From CAXMNX01 sp051009475 (lineage in GTDB: Bacteria; Pseudomonadota; Alphaproteobacteria; Rhodobacterales; Rhodobacteraceae), in assembly GCA_051009475.1 (NCBI GenBank), contig JBPCWO010000025.1, forward strand, positions 1 to 15,129: DNA of 15,129 bases, read 5' to 3'. The position numbers and the translations under genes are program-made. Position 1 is the stretch's first letter. Each line of letters starts with the position of its first letter. Under the pieces are notes generated by a model, which was not told where the DNA came from, searched no databases, and was given only the letters and a program-made list of their open reading frames with translations. This document shows positions 7,862-15,129 of the stretch, piece by piece.

Positions 7862-8917
7862 TCAGGCATTTGGCAGAAGTAGCGATGCGTCGCCATATGA
7901 AAAGAAGCGGTAGTTTTCACTGATGGCATGGGCGTAAATCTCGCGAATACGTTCGGTGCCAATGAACGCAGATACCAACATCATCAACGTAGATTTTGGC
8001 AGGTGAAAATTCGTCATCAATGCATCAGCAATCCGAAACCGATGACCCGGAACTATGAAGATATCGGTCTGACCTGCCCAGGGTATCAGATCGCCATCTT
8101 CAGCCGCTGCGGTTTCAATTAAGCGAAGTGCGGTTGTGCCGACTGGAATGATTCGGCCACCGGCTGCGCGCGTGGCGTTGATCTCATCTGCTGCGCGAGC
8201 AGTGATTTCGCCCCTTTCGGCGTGCATTTTATGGTCGCGTATGTCATCGATTTTAACCGGCAGGAACGTCCCCGCGCCCACGTGAAGTGTGACGTAGGTT
8301 GTTTGTATGCCTTTGTTCGCAACAGCCTTCATCAGCGCATCATCGAAATGCAGAGATGCCGTTGGCGCAGCGACCGCACCTGACGAGCGGGCCCAGATTG
8401 TTTGATAATCGTCGCGGTCCCGATCGTCGGCTTTCCGCTTGCCCTCAATATACGGCGGCAGCGGCATAGCACCGCAAGCTTGCAAGGCGTCGTCAAATTC
8501 GATTTCACCAAGGTTGAACTTCAAGACAGCAGTTCCGGCATGGCGGCTGACCAGAGTTGCCTTGAAATCGCTAGAGAACGTTATCGTTTCGCCATCGCGA
8601 ATTCGTTTCAGCGGCTTGATCAGTGCAGACCAGTCACCGTTAGTATGCGGTGCCAGCAGCGTTACCTCGACCTTGGCCTCGGTCACTCCTTGTTCACTGC
8701 TCCGGTGCCTGACACCTGTCAGCCGCGCGGGAATGACTTTGGTGTCATTCAGTACCAGCCGGTCACCCGGCCGGAGAAAATCTGCAAGTTCAATCGCCCG
8801 CGCATCGACGATCTTATGTGGTGTTGCAACAAGCAAACGCGAAGACGAGCGAGGGCGAGCGGGACGAGTGGCGACGAGCCGTTCAGGCAGGACGAAATCA
8901 AATTCGCTAAGTTTCAT
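7862..8917 (-). CDS. queA: S-adenosylmethionine:tRNA ribosyltransferase-isomerase
   Basis: The product is 351 aa, standard for QueA. It transfers and rearranges the ribosyl group of S-adenosylmethionine onto preQ1 at position 34 of GUN-anticodon tRNAs, forming epoxyqueuosine. Family blocks are all present: MKLSEFDFVLPERLVA at the N terminus, the LNDTKVIPARL segment, LHVGAGTFLPV, TNFHLPKSTLMMLVSAF and a C-terminal YRFFSYGDASLL. ATG 8917 is chosen; GTG 8920 directly before it would add one Met. The ribosome binding site is weak, but the stop codon of the upstream AsmA-like gene (TGA 8924-8922) is only four bases away, so translation is probably coupled. No other queuosine genes are in the window. 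Confidence 0.97.
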   Translation of the reverse strand: MKLSEFDFVLPERLVATRPARPRSSSRLLVATPHKIVDARAIELADFLRPGDRLVLNDTKVIPARLTGVRHRSSEQGVTEAKVEVTLLAPHTNGDWSALIKPLKRIRDGETITFSSDFKATLVSRHAGTAVLKFNLGEIEFDDALQACGAMPLPPYIEGKRKADDRDRDDYQTIWARSSGAVAAPTASLHFDDALMKAVANKGIQTTYVTLHVGAGTFLPVKIDDIRDHKMHAERGEITARAADEINATRAAGGRIIPVGTTALRLIETAAAEDGDLIPWAGQTDIFIVPGHRFRIADALMTNFHLPKSTLMMLVSAFIGTERIREIYAHAISENYRFFSYGDASLLLPNA

Positions 8918-8921
8918 CACA

Positions 8922-11900
8922 TCATTGATTTTGCGGCTGTCCGCGCAAAATATTGCGCAAGAATCCAGGTGTCAGGATCGAGAGCGGGTTAACACCAATG
9001 GATGGGTTTTTGGCGGGTCCGCTCATTCGATAGTTGAACCCAAACAGCCCCTCGCCGCGTCGAGATACGACGCGTCCGATAGCGTTCACAAAATAGACCG
9101 GCGAAATCACACCTGATATATCCATGTTCTTGGTATTGAAGTCATAGATACCGCTTGCCGAAATTCCGATGGAAACCCCAACGGCCGCTGCTTCCTTCAG
9201 AACCAGCGAGTCGCGCGTAAGTCGAAATTTGCCGTCAACTGTACCGAACCGAATACCTGGTCCGGCTAGTTGGTCCAAAAGTCCAACCACGCTGATCGCA
9301 TCCAACAGATCGGCCAAAACAGGGGCCTTTCTAAGGTGAACGCCCTCGATCAGAAATTGACCATCATATGTGCCGGGTGCGGCACCAACTACTGGCGTAA
9401 AAACGACATCGAGCGTGCCCTGTCGAGCGTTCGGAGTCACGCCGATGTCGCGTATCGCCCCCCCGGCATCAGCCGATTGAACGCGAACCCCTGTGCCACC
9501 ATTTGTGGGCGCCAGGGTTCCTCGAACAGGAGTTCGACCGTTGATCCTTCCCTCGAAGGAACCGGAAATTCCGGCGCGACCCGCATCTATCTGCGCAGTA
9601 ACGGGCGCAAGTCGAATACCGTCCGTTACAATTGCAGTGTCGAGATTTATGTCAATCGGCGCGCGGTCACCGCCGGCATTGGCACCGCCCTGCGGAAGCG
9701 ACCGCAAATCAAATGTTCCTCCTTCAATTTTCACCGCCAGGGATTTCCCCTGCCCTCTGGGTGTCAATGTGACAGCAGAATCAAGCCACCTGCCAACTTG
9801 CATCTTGCTGAACACGGCCGCGCGAAAGTCGCCGCTTTCTTTGAAATCCAGTCTTCCTTCCATCGCCAGCCCGGGACCTGACACAGACAGCTTGTTGACC
9901 TCAGGCACTGCTCCAAGACTGGCCTCTATTTCTAGTTTCCCCGCAGTATCGCGTCCCTTCGTCCATCCCAGGCTTTCAAAATTAATTCCGAGCCCTACCA
10001 GATCGGATTGAAGTGACAATTGCGGAGGAATGTCAGGCCCAAGAGCCAAAACGAATTCACCGGCACCGTTACCTGAGATCATCGATTTAGGAAGCGGCAG
10101 ATCAAAGGATTCGATGGTATGCGGGCCCAAGTCAACGCTGCCCCTGACCACACTTCCATTTGCAGAATCCGGGCCAAGCGGCTGTTCCCAGGCCAATTCC
10201 AGCGGGACGCCATCAAGAGTTGCTGTACCATTCAACCGGATACGCTCTGGTGTCGCATCCAGCGAGACTTTCTTAGATGCCAACACTCGACCATCGACGA
10301 TATTGTTTGATGTGACCGAAGTAAGGTCACCGGCGACAAAGTAGTCTACTTCGCCATCCGGGATATGTTCTTCCAGCGGAAGCCGAACGACGGCGACTAT
10401 CGCGGCGTCTCCGTCCGCCACATCTATACTGCGCCCGGCCCGCTCCATTAGACGAATTGGCGGGTTGTTGAGAACTGACAAGCCTGCAAGAATTTTTCCC
10501 CGAGCCGCGATGGTCAATTCGCCGCGCGCTGGTTTTTCCCGTACATTTGGAACCGAAAAAAGCGAGCCTGCGCCGTCGAGAAAACCGCCTTGTTCTGCTT
10601 GGACGCCACCCTCGCGCATCAAAAGCGAAAATCGGCGTTTGTTCATCGTTGCGCGCCCTGCGCCAGCGGTGATCGGCGGCATGTGATCAAGAAATCGGAC
10701 GACGCCGTCGTGAAAATCAAAATTGAAGTCAATATCTGGTTCGTCGCCGGGTACTTTTCTGATCCCTGCCGACGCACTTGTGAGAGTACCCTCTAGCACA
10801 TTGTTTTTGAGCCACTTCCGCGTAATCGGTGAGACTAAAATGGGCCAATGGGCCTTAACAGTTTCGGGCGTTATGCGATCTGTCTGAGCATCGACCGAAA
10901 CGTGCCATCCATCAGTTCGGGCCTCGACATGCCCGCTAACGCGGAGCGGCTCGTCCGCGATGTCGACTGTTAGCTGAGCCAGTTCGACTGAAAAGGGATC
11001 CAACTTAAGCCGCAGATCGGCGCGGATGTCGGACAAATCCAGCGGCGCCTCGAATTGCTCGCTATCGTCAAAACGAACTTTTGGGATCACAAACTGCCCG
11101 AGAAACGCGCCTGGTCGACCGTTTTTGACATCACTTAAGTAAGTATGTCCAATTGCGTCGAGCGCCAACTGCTTGGATTGCACTGCGATCTCGGAAAAGT
11201 CGATGCGCTGTCGCCCCGCATCAAAGTCGAAATACGCTCGCGCGGACTCGAATTTTAACGGCTCGGAACCTTCGACCGGATTGAGCGCACCTGCAGCGAT
11301 ATCAAGTGTTCCTGCAAGCGATTCAAACCCGTCCTGTCCGTCATATTCAGCTCGCACAGCGCCCGAAATCGGGGCATCCAAAACGCCCAGCCACGCCAAA
11401 ACCGGTGATTGAATTGCTATGTCGCCGGCGGGCATGTCGACGACGTTTACGCCTAACGTAGTATCGTGCGTTTGGTGATCGAACTGAAATGAGAGTTGAA
11501 CTTCGGCCACATTGTCAGTGCCGTTGAATACATCTGACGCGACGGACAAAGCCAAACCATCGTCCGCACGACGCAAAATCAGATTTGCATTCGTCGCCTG
11601 CCAAATCCGACCTGTTCGCGCATCCTCTAACGAGATCACGACGCCGCGTGCTTCGACTTCTTGAATCGTCTTTAGTGCGTCTGTCGATAGTACATCATCA
11701 AGTTGTGCCAAAATGTCGGCAAGGTTTCGGCTGTCATCTGGCTCGTTCCCGGCCGGTACAAGTGAGAATTGACCCGAAGCGGATCTGCGAAGCGTCACTT
11801 GGGCGCCGTCAAGCTCTACTCGATCAGGCGAAAATTTCCCCTGCAACAATGCCGAGGCCGACACCCGGGTCTGGACAGCATTTAATACTGCGACTGTACT

Positions 11901-12221
11901 TCCGTGAGTGTCACCAATGGTAATATCTGAAAGCTGTAAAATGGGAACGCCGTCCCGACCTATAGAGACGGCAAGTTTTCCGACTTCCAGCGCGCCTTCG
12001 TGCAAACGGTCGCTTACCGAAGCTTCTATCCGCTCGCCAAACCATTTTGGCAGTGGCATGGCCTTCCCGCTCAGAGCAAGTGCCAGAAGCGTGAGTATGA
12101 AGGCGGCCATAGACAACGACCAAACCATCCCGTGCCCGGCGCGGTGTCGGTTCTTCCGTTTTTTCCGATCTGATTTCTTATTGCCGGCTTCAGTTTCGGC
12201 TTCGGTCATCGCAGGAGCCAT
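8922..12221 (-). CDS. YhdP/AsmA-like envelope protein (DUF3971)
   Basis: The product is 1099 aa. A basic cytoplasmic N terminus (residues 1-31, rich in Lys and Arg) is followed by one membrane segment (about 32-52), then a long region of alternating beta strands expected in the periplasm. The order of conserved segments and the C-terminal block with GLFGFNYRMSGPAKNPSIGV match the YhdP branch of AsmA-like proteins (DUF3971 and AsmA_2 domains). Members are thought to form lipid-carrying bridges between inner and outer membranes. The length is near that of YhdP, and no frameshift is seen. ATG 12221 follows an A-rich AAAGAGTAG; ATG 12209 has no ribosome binding site. The gene is the first of the minus-strand run, transcribed away from the DUF455 gene, and is coupled to queA. 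The lipid role is inferred from the family. Confidence 0.88.
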   Translation of the reverse strand: MAPAMTEAETEAGNKKSDRKKRKNRHRAGHGMVWSLSMAAFILTLLALALSGKAMPLPKWFGERIEASVSDRLHEGALEVGKLAVSIGRDGVPILQLSDITIGDTHGSTVAVLNAVQTRVSASALLQGKFSPDRVELDGAQVTLRRSASGQFSLVPAGNEPDDSRNLADILAQLDDVLSTDALKTIQEVEARGVVISLEDARTGRIWQATNANLILRRADDGLALSVASDVFNGTDNVAEVQLSFQFDHQTHDTTLGVNVVDMPAGDIAIQSPVLAWLGVLDAPISGAVRAEYDGQDGFESLAGTLDIAAGALNPVEGSEPLKFESARAYFDFDAGRQRIDFSEIAVQSKQLALDAIGHTYLSDVKNGRPGAFLGQFVIPKVRFDDSEQFEAPLDLSDIRADLRLKLDPFSVELAQLTVDIADEPLRVSGHVEARTDGWHVSVDAQTDRITPETVKAHWPILVSPITRKWLKNNVLEGTLTSASAGIRKVPGDEPDIDFNFDFHDGVVRFLDHMPPITAGAGRATMNKRRFSLLMREGGVQAEQGGFLDGAGSLFSVPNVREKPARGELTIAARGKILAGLSVLNNPPIRLMERAGRSIDVADGDAAIVAVVRLPLEEHIPDGEVDYFVAGDLTSVTSNNIVDGRVLASKKVSLDATPERIRLNGTATLDGVPLELAWEQPLGPDSANGSVVRGSVDLGPHTIESFDLPLPKSMISGNGAGEFVLALGPDIPPQLSLQSDLVGLGINFESLGWTKGRDTAGKLEIEASLGAVPEVNKLSVSGPGLAMEGRLDFKESGDFRAAVFSKMQVGRWLDSAVTLTPRGQGKSLAVKIEGGTFDLRSLPQGGANAGGDRAPIDINLDTAIVTDGIRLAPVTAQIDAGRAGISGSFEGRINGRTPVRGTLAPTNGGTGVRVQSADAGGAIRDIGVTPNARQGTLDVVFTPVVGAAPGTYDGQFLIEGVHLRKAPVLADLLDAISVVGLLDQLAGPGIRFGTVDGKFRLTRDSLVLKEAAAVGVSIGISASGIYDFNTKNMDISGVISPVYFVNAIGRVVSRRGEGLFGFNYRMSGPAKNPSIGVNPLSILTPGFLRNILRGQPQNQ

Positions 12222-12274
12222 CTACTCTTTTTTTTGATGTTTACTCCGGAACGGTCGATACTGAAACCCAACAG

Positions 12275-12297
12275 GCATAAGTTGCGCAACTGAATGC
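12275..12297. promoter_or_regulatory. Inverted repeat in the divergent promoter region
   Basis: AGTTGCGCAACT (12280-12291) is a perfect 12-base palindrome. It is flanked by a second pair of arms, GCAT (12275-12278) and ATGC (12294-12297), offset by one base. It sits between the divergent AsmA-like gene and DUF455 gene, about 60 bases from the first and 77 from the second. The position and symmetry suit a dimeric repressor or activator site controlling one or both genes. The regulator is unknown. A further TTGAT (12305-12309) and ATCAA (12319-12323) pair lies next to it. Confidence 0.4.
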
Positions 12298-12367
12298 AAA
12301 ACAGTTGATTATGGGGCGATCAAATATTCGTCGACCCACAGACTTAAGTCGATTGGAGTGCACAAAT

Positions 12368-13180
12368 TTGTCGATAACGTTGGCGCAGATGGCGGTCGAA
12401 GTCCTCAATACCGCGGACGGGCAAACAAAGACCGCTTGCAGCCGTGCACACGCGGAGAAGTGGTTTGCAGCGCGAGATTTGGACGCGCCTTTCGACATAG
12501 GGTGCGCCGAACCGCCTTCTCAACCATCCCGGCCTGCGCTTCCCGAATTGCTGGACCCGCGTGATGTTCCAAAAAGAAAACCTGGCACACCAGAAGGGCG
12601 AATAGCGTTGCTGCATGCCGTCGCCCATATCGAATTGAATGCTGTCGATCTGCACTGGGATCTCATCGCACGGTTTGCGCATATTCCAATGCCAATTGGG
12701 TTTTATGATGACTGGGCAAAGGCGGCCGATGAGGAATCCAAGCATTTCAATCTTGTATGTGACTGTCTTGAAGCGCATGGAAGTTGGTACGGCGCGCTTC
12801 CGGCGCATTCAGGTATGTGGCGCGCTGCCGAGAACACCAAAGACGACTTGCTTGGACGCCTCGCAGTTGTGCCGATGGTTCTTGAAGCACGCGGTCTCGA
12901 TGTAACGCCGGGCATGATTAACATATTCAAAACTGCCAAAGACGACCAAACGGTTTCCGCACTTGAAACAATTTACTCGGAAGAGGTTGGACATGTCGCA
13001 TTCGGCTCTAAATGGTTCCATTTCCTTTGCGGACGGGAAAACCAGGATCCGAAACCAGTATTTCACGAGCTTGTTCGAAAGTACTTCCACGGCGCACTAA
13101 GGCCTCCGTTTAATGAGGAAAAACGGGCAGAAGCTGGTTTGCCACCGGATTTTTACTGGCCGTTAACGGAAAAGCGTTGA
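12368..13180 (+). CDS. DUF455 ferritin-like diiron protein
   Basis: From TTG 12368 the product is 270 aa. It matches the DUF455 family (PF04305, ferritin-like). Candidate diiron ligands lie in four helices: E89 in HAVAHIE, E123 and H126 in DEESKH, E173 in VLEARG, and E206 and H209 in SEEVGH. The segment HAVAHIELNAVDLHWD is the family hallmark. Members have no settled function, though some relatives in this superfamily are hydroxylases or oxidases. No signal peptide is seen, so it is probably cytoplasmic. I chose TTG 12368 because GGAG (12355-12358) lies 9 bases upstream and the protein then begins near the family's usual N terminus. The frame is open back to 12305, where TTG 12305 and ATG 12311 are alternatives, and ATG 12389 lies inside. 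Confidence 0.88.
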   Translation: MSITLAQMAVEVLNTADGQTKTACSRAHAEKWFAARDLDAPFDIGCAEPPSQPSRPALPELLDPRDVPKRKPGTPEGRIALLHAVAHIELNAVDLHWDLIARFAHIPMPIGFYDDWAKAADEESKHFNLVCDCLEAHGSWYGALPAHSGMWRAAENTKDDLLGRLAVVPMVLEARGLDVTPGMINIFKTAKDDQTVSALETIYSEEVGHVAFGSKWFHFLCGRENQDPKPVFHELVRKYFHGALRPPFNEEKRAEAGLPPDFYWPLTEKR

Positions 13181-13310
13181 CCATCGGCAAGATTTCGCCA
13201 AATGCCCGTGTGCCAGGTTGGCGCGTCCGTGCACGGGGTCAGCGAGGTTGCCAGAGTTTTCCACACCCGTTAACACTTGCCTGTGGTGTTTCCCGGGACA
13301 GGAGCGCCAC

Positions 13311-13346
13311 ATGCACGGGAAAAAGACTACGGGACAGGCATCTTGA
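13311..13346 (+). CDS. Possible 11-aa leader peptide upstream of the M23 peptidase
   Basis: ATG 13311 follows AGGAG (13300-13304) at a 6-base spacing, the strongest ribosome binding site between the DUF455 and peptidase genes. The ORF encodes MHGKKTTGQAS and ends with TGA 13344-13346. That stop overlaps TTG 13343-13345, a candidate start of the peptidase, in the arrangement TTGA typical of translational coupling. It may be a leader that delivers ribosomes to the peptidase gene, or a chance ORF. There is no run of a single amino acid that would suggest attenuation. Confidence 0.35.
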   Translation: MHGKKTTGQAS

Positions 13347-14665
13347 GGCAGACCATCGCGATGAAAGTGCGAGCGTCTTTCGAACGCTCATTTCCCGAAC
13401 AGCGGTTGTTCCTACGCTCTGACACGGAAACCCGGTTCATTCGACTAAGTCCGATGACTCAATTTGTCGGACTGACAGGCTCTGCCTTATTGGTTGGCTG
13501 GACAATTATTTCATCTGCGATCCTCTTGATGACCAGTTTGGGCGCCGGGGATCTTCGCGAACAGGCATTGCGTGACCAGGCCGTCTATGAATCACGTCTG
13601 AACAAAATAGCATCCGAGCGCGATTCACGTGCGCACGAGGCGGCGCAGGCGCAGGAACGATTCTCAGTCGCGCTTGCCGAAGTTTCGGCAATGCAGTCCA
13701 GGTTACTTGCATCCGAAGATCGTCGACGAGAGCTGGAAACAGGAATTGATGTTATCCAAACGACGCTTCGGGACGTCATGAAGGATCGTGACGCGGAACG
13801 CGCGCAAAACGATCTTTTGACCGCAAAACTTGAAGAAACCGAGGCTGCGAGCCCCGATGTGACGCGGGTTGTTGATCTGGAAACTACACTAAACTTCATG
13901 ACGGCTGCATTGGGTGACCTTGCCGTAGAGCGCGACTCGATGCGGAATTACGTCGATCAGGCCGAAGACGCGATGGACCGCATTAGCCTGGATGCGCGCC
14001 TAGAAGCCGAGCGAAACGAGCGCATATTTGGTCAAATTGAAGAAGCCGTTACAACTTCGCTTGAACCCATCGACAAAATGTTCTCGGCCGTTGGTCTGCC
14101 AACGGACAGTATATTGGAACAGGTACGTCGAAGCTATTCCGGTCAAGGCGGACCACTTTCGCCGATACGATTTTCGACATCCGGTGATGCGGAGATTGAC
14201 CCGTTAACTGATCGTGCCAACGAAGTGCTCGGTCAGCTTGACGAATTGAATCTATATCGCATCGCAGCCGAGAAAATACCTTTTGGCTTTCCGGTTCGCG
14301 GCTCATACCGCTCCACAAGCGGTTTTGGGCCTCGTTGGGGTCGTCAACACGACGGTCACGATTTCGCAGGAGCCACCGGCACACCGATCCACGCAACCGC
14401 TGACGGTGTAGTGATACATGCCAGTCGTTTATCTGGTTACGGCCTTTTAATTAAGATCAAACACGAATTCGGATTTGAGACACGATACGCACATCTTTCT
14501 AGAATTCGGGTCACTAATGGCCAAAGGGTCTCGCGCGGAGAACGTATTGGTGATATGGGGAATACCGGAAACTCGACGGGCACACATCTTCACTACGAAG
14601 TGCGCGTGAGCGGAAAATCAACAAACCCAATGAAATACATCAAGGCAGCCAGAGATGTTTTCTAA
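13343..14665 (+). CDS. Membrane-anchored M23 metallopeptidase
   Basis: From TTG 13343 the product is 440 aa. A short cytoplasmic N terminus leads to one membrane segment (about 39-63), then a coiled coil rich in Glu, Arg and Ala (about 70-235), and a C-terminal LytM/M23 domain (about 315-430). Zinc ligands H336 and D340 (HDGHD) and H417, with catalytic H384 (YAH) and H415 (HLH), are all present, so it should be an active peptidoglycan endopeptidase in the periplasm. TTG 13343 overlaps the stop of a leader ORF with a strong ribosome binding site; ATG 13361, with only a distant GAGG, would give 434 aa and is the main alternative. The bactofilin gene starts inside its last codons. This pairing resembles LmdC of Hyphomonas, where a bactofilin localises an M23 peptidase for local wall remodelling; the same role here is inferred. 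Confidence 0.92.
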   Translation: MRQTIAMKVRASFERSFPEQRLFLRSDTETRFIRLSPMTQFVGLTGSALLVGWTIISSAILLMTSLGAGDLREQALRDQAVYESRLNKIASERDSRAHEAAQAQERFSVALAEVSAMQSRLLASEDRRRELETGIDVIQTTLRDVMKDRDAERAQNDLLTAKLEETEAASPDVTRVVDLETTLNFMTAALGDLAVERDSMRNYVDQAEDAMDRISLDARLEAERNERIFGQIEEAVTTSLEPIDKMFSAVGLPTDSILEQVRRSYSGQGGPLSPIRFSTSGDAEIDPLTDRANEVLGQLDELNLYRIAAEKIPFGFPVRGSYRSTSGFGPRWGRQHDGHDFAGATGTPIHATADGVVIHASRLSGYGLLIKIKHEFGFETRYAHLSRIRVTNGQRVSRGERIGDMGNTGNSTGTHLHYEVRVSGKSTNPMKYIKAARDVF

Positions 14666-15129
14666 AAGCAAAATCAACGAGCCCGGCCCCAAAAATGGGG
14701 ATGAGGCTGAAACTGCAAAGGCCCCCAAAATGAGCGATACAAAAGCGAGCAGTGAATTTACTTCCTCGTCGCCGAAAGCCAAGCCACCGGCTTCGGTATT
14801 GTCGGCAGATCTGAATATCACCGGCAACATCAAAACGACTGGCGATATTAATATCGAAGGCAATGTCGAAGGCGATATTCGTGCGCATCTGTTGACCGTC
14901 GGCGAAGGCGCCACGGTCAAGGGCGAGTGCATCGCCGACGATGTCGTGGTCAATGGCCGTGTTGTTGGCAAAGTCCGCGGGCTTAAGGTCCGTCTGACAT
15001 CGACAGCGCGCGTTGAGGGCGACATCATTCACAAGACGATCGCAATTGAATCGGGTGCACATTTCGAAGGTTCGGTTCAGCGCCAAGAAGATCCGCTGAA
15101 CGGAAACAAGAAAATGCCGCCAGTTTCAC
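14655..15129 (+). CDS. Bactofilin (3' end beyond the window)
   Basis: 158 codons are visible and the frame is still open at the window edge. The first 47 residues are polar and probably disordered (MFSKSKINEPGPK, then Ser, Lys and Pro). Residues about 48-142 are the bactofilin domain (PF04519, DUF583), with repeating Gly-x-Ile/Val patterns of a right-handed beta helix: ITGNIKTTGDINIEGNVEGD, then VVVNGRVVGKVRGLKV and ARVEGDIIHKTIAIESGAHF. Bactofilins polymerise without nucleotide into membrane-associated filaments that place cell-wall enzymes. A polar tail follows. ATG 14655 overlaps the peptidase stop by 11 bases and has AGG (14643-14645) 9 bases upstream; ATG 14730 is a less likely internal start. 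The overlap means the two genes are translated from one message. Confidence 0.95.
   Translation, partial: MFSKSKINEPGPKNGDEAETAKAPKMSDTKASSEFTSSSPKAKPPASVLSADLNITGNIKTTGDINIEGNVEGDIRAHLLTVGEGATVKGECIADDVVVNGRVVGKVRGLKVRLTSTARVEGDIIHKTIAIESGAHFEGSVQRQEDPLNGNKKMPPVS

Noticed and set aside
7842..7862. CGACT-N7-AGTCG followed by TTTT, terminator-like on the plus strand
   Set aside because: The stem is only five pairs and the flanking genes run on the minus strand, where no T-run follows.
8402..9116. Long plus-strand ORFs (196 and 225 codons) opposite queA and the AsmA-like gene
   Set aside because: They are antisense to genes with clear family motifs and have no recognisable protein content; they follow from the codon bias of the real genes.
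12305..12323. FNR/CRP-type site TTGAT...ATCAA
   Set aside because: The half-sites are nine bases apart, not the four of an FNR site, so it is noted only as a symmetric element.
13204..13237. CCCGTG and CACGGG arms after the DUF455 gene as a terminator
   Set aside because: The arms are six bases with a loop of over 20 bases and no T-run, so a stable terminator is unlikely.
13256..13264. TTTTCCACA resembling a DnaA box
   Set aside because: It is a single site with one mismatch to the consensus, with no cluster of boxes and no origin genes nearby.

Overview
The window looks like chromosomal DNA of a marine alphaproteobacterium of the Rhodobacteraceae (Roseobacter-like). I infer this from family resemblance: an alphaproteobacterial LpdA with a CLNWGC redox site, a membrane M23 peptidase followed directly by a bactofilin, a DUF455 ferritin-like protein, and moderate to high GC. 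There are no rRNA or tRNA genes, insertion sequences, CRISPR arrays or phage genes that I can see.

Layout. Positions 1-163 hold the 3' end of an unidentified plus-strand gene. After a gap with a GC-rich hairpin comes a plus-strand gene (462-2921) for a secreted von Willebrand factor A protein. It carries two related linker modules and five 88-residue Ig-like repeats. It converges tail to tail, with 30 bases between, on a minus-strand run of six genes. In transcription order these are a YhdP/AsmA-like envelope protein, queA, an MFS transporter, a DUF924 protein, an FAD-dependent oxidoreductase and lpdA. The first two are translationally coupled. The others are spaced 46-129 bases apart and need not form one transcript.

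A short divergent promoter region (12222-12367) with a near-perfect inverted repeat separates this run from a plus-strand group: a DUF455 ferritin-like protein, a membrane-anchored M23 peptidase, and a bactofilin cut off by the window end. The peptidase and bactofilin genes overlap by 11 bases and very likely act together in local cell-wall remodelling and cell shape. An 11-codon leader ORF with the best Shine-Dalgarno sequence of that region ends in a TTGA overlap with a possible start of the peptidase.

Most genes are housekeeping or conserved families. I do not see a clearly new multi-gene system. The points most worth a second look are the repeat architecture of the VWA protein, the peptidase leader ORF, the palindrome in the divergent intergenic region, and the coupling of an envelope protein gene to queA.
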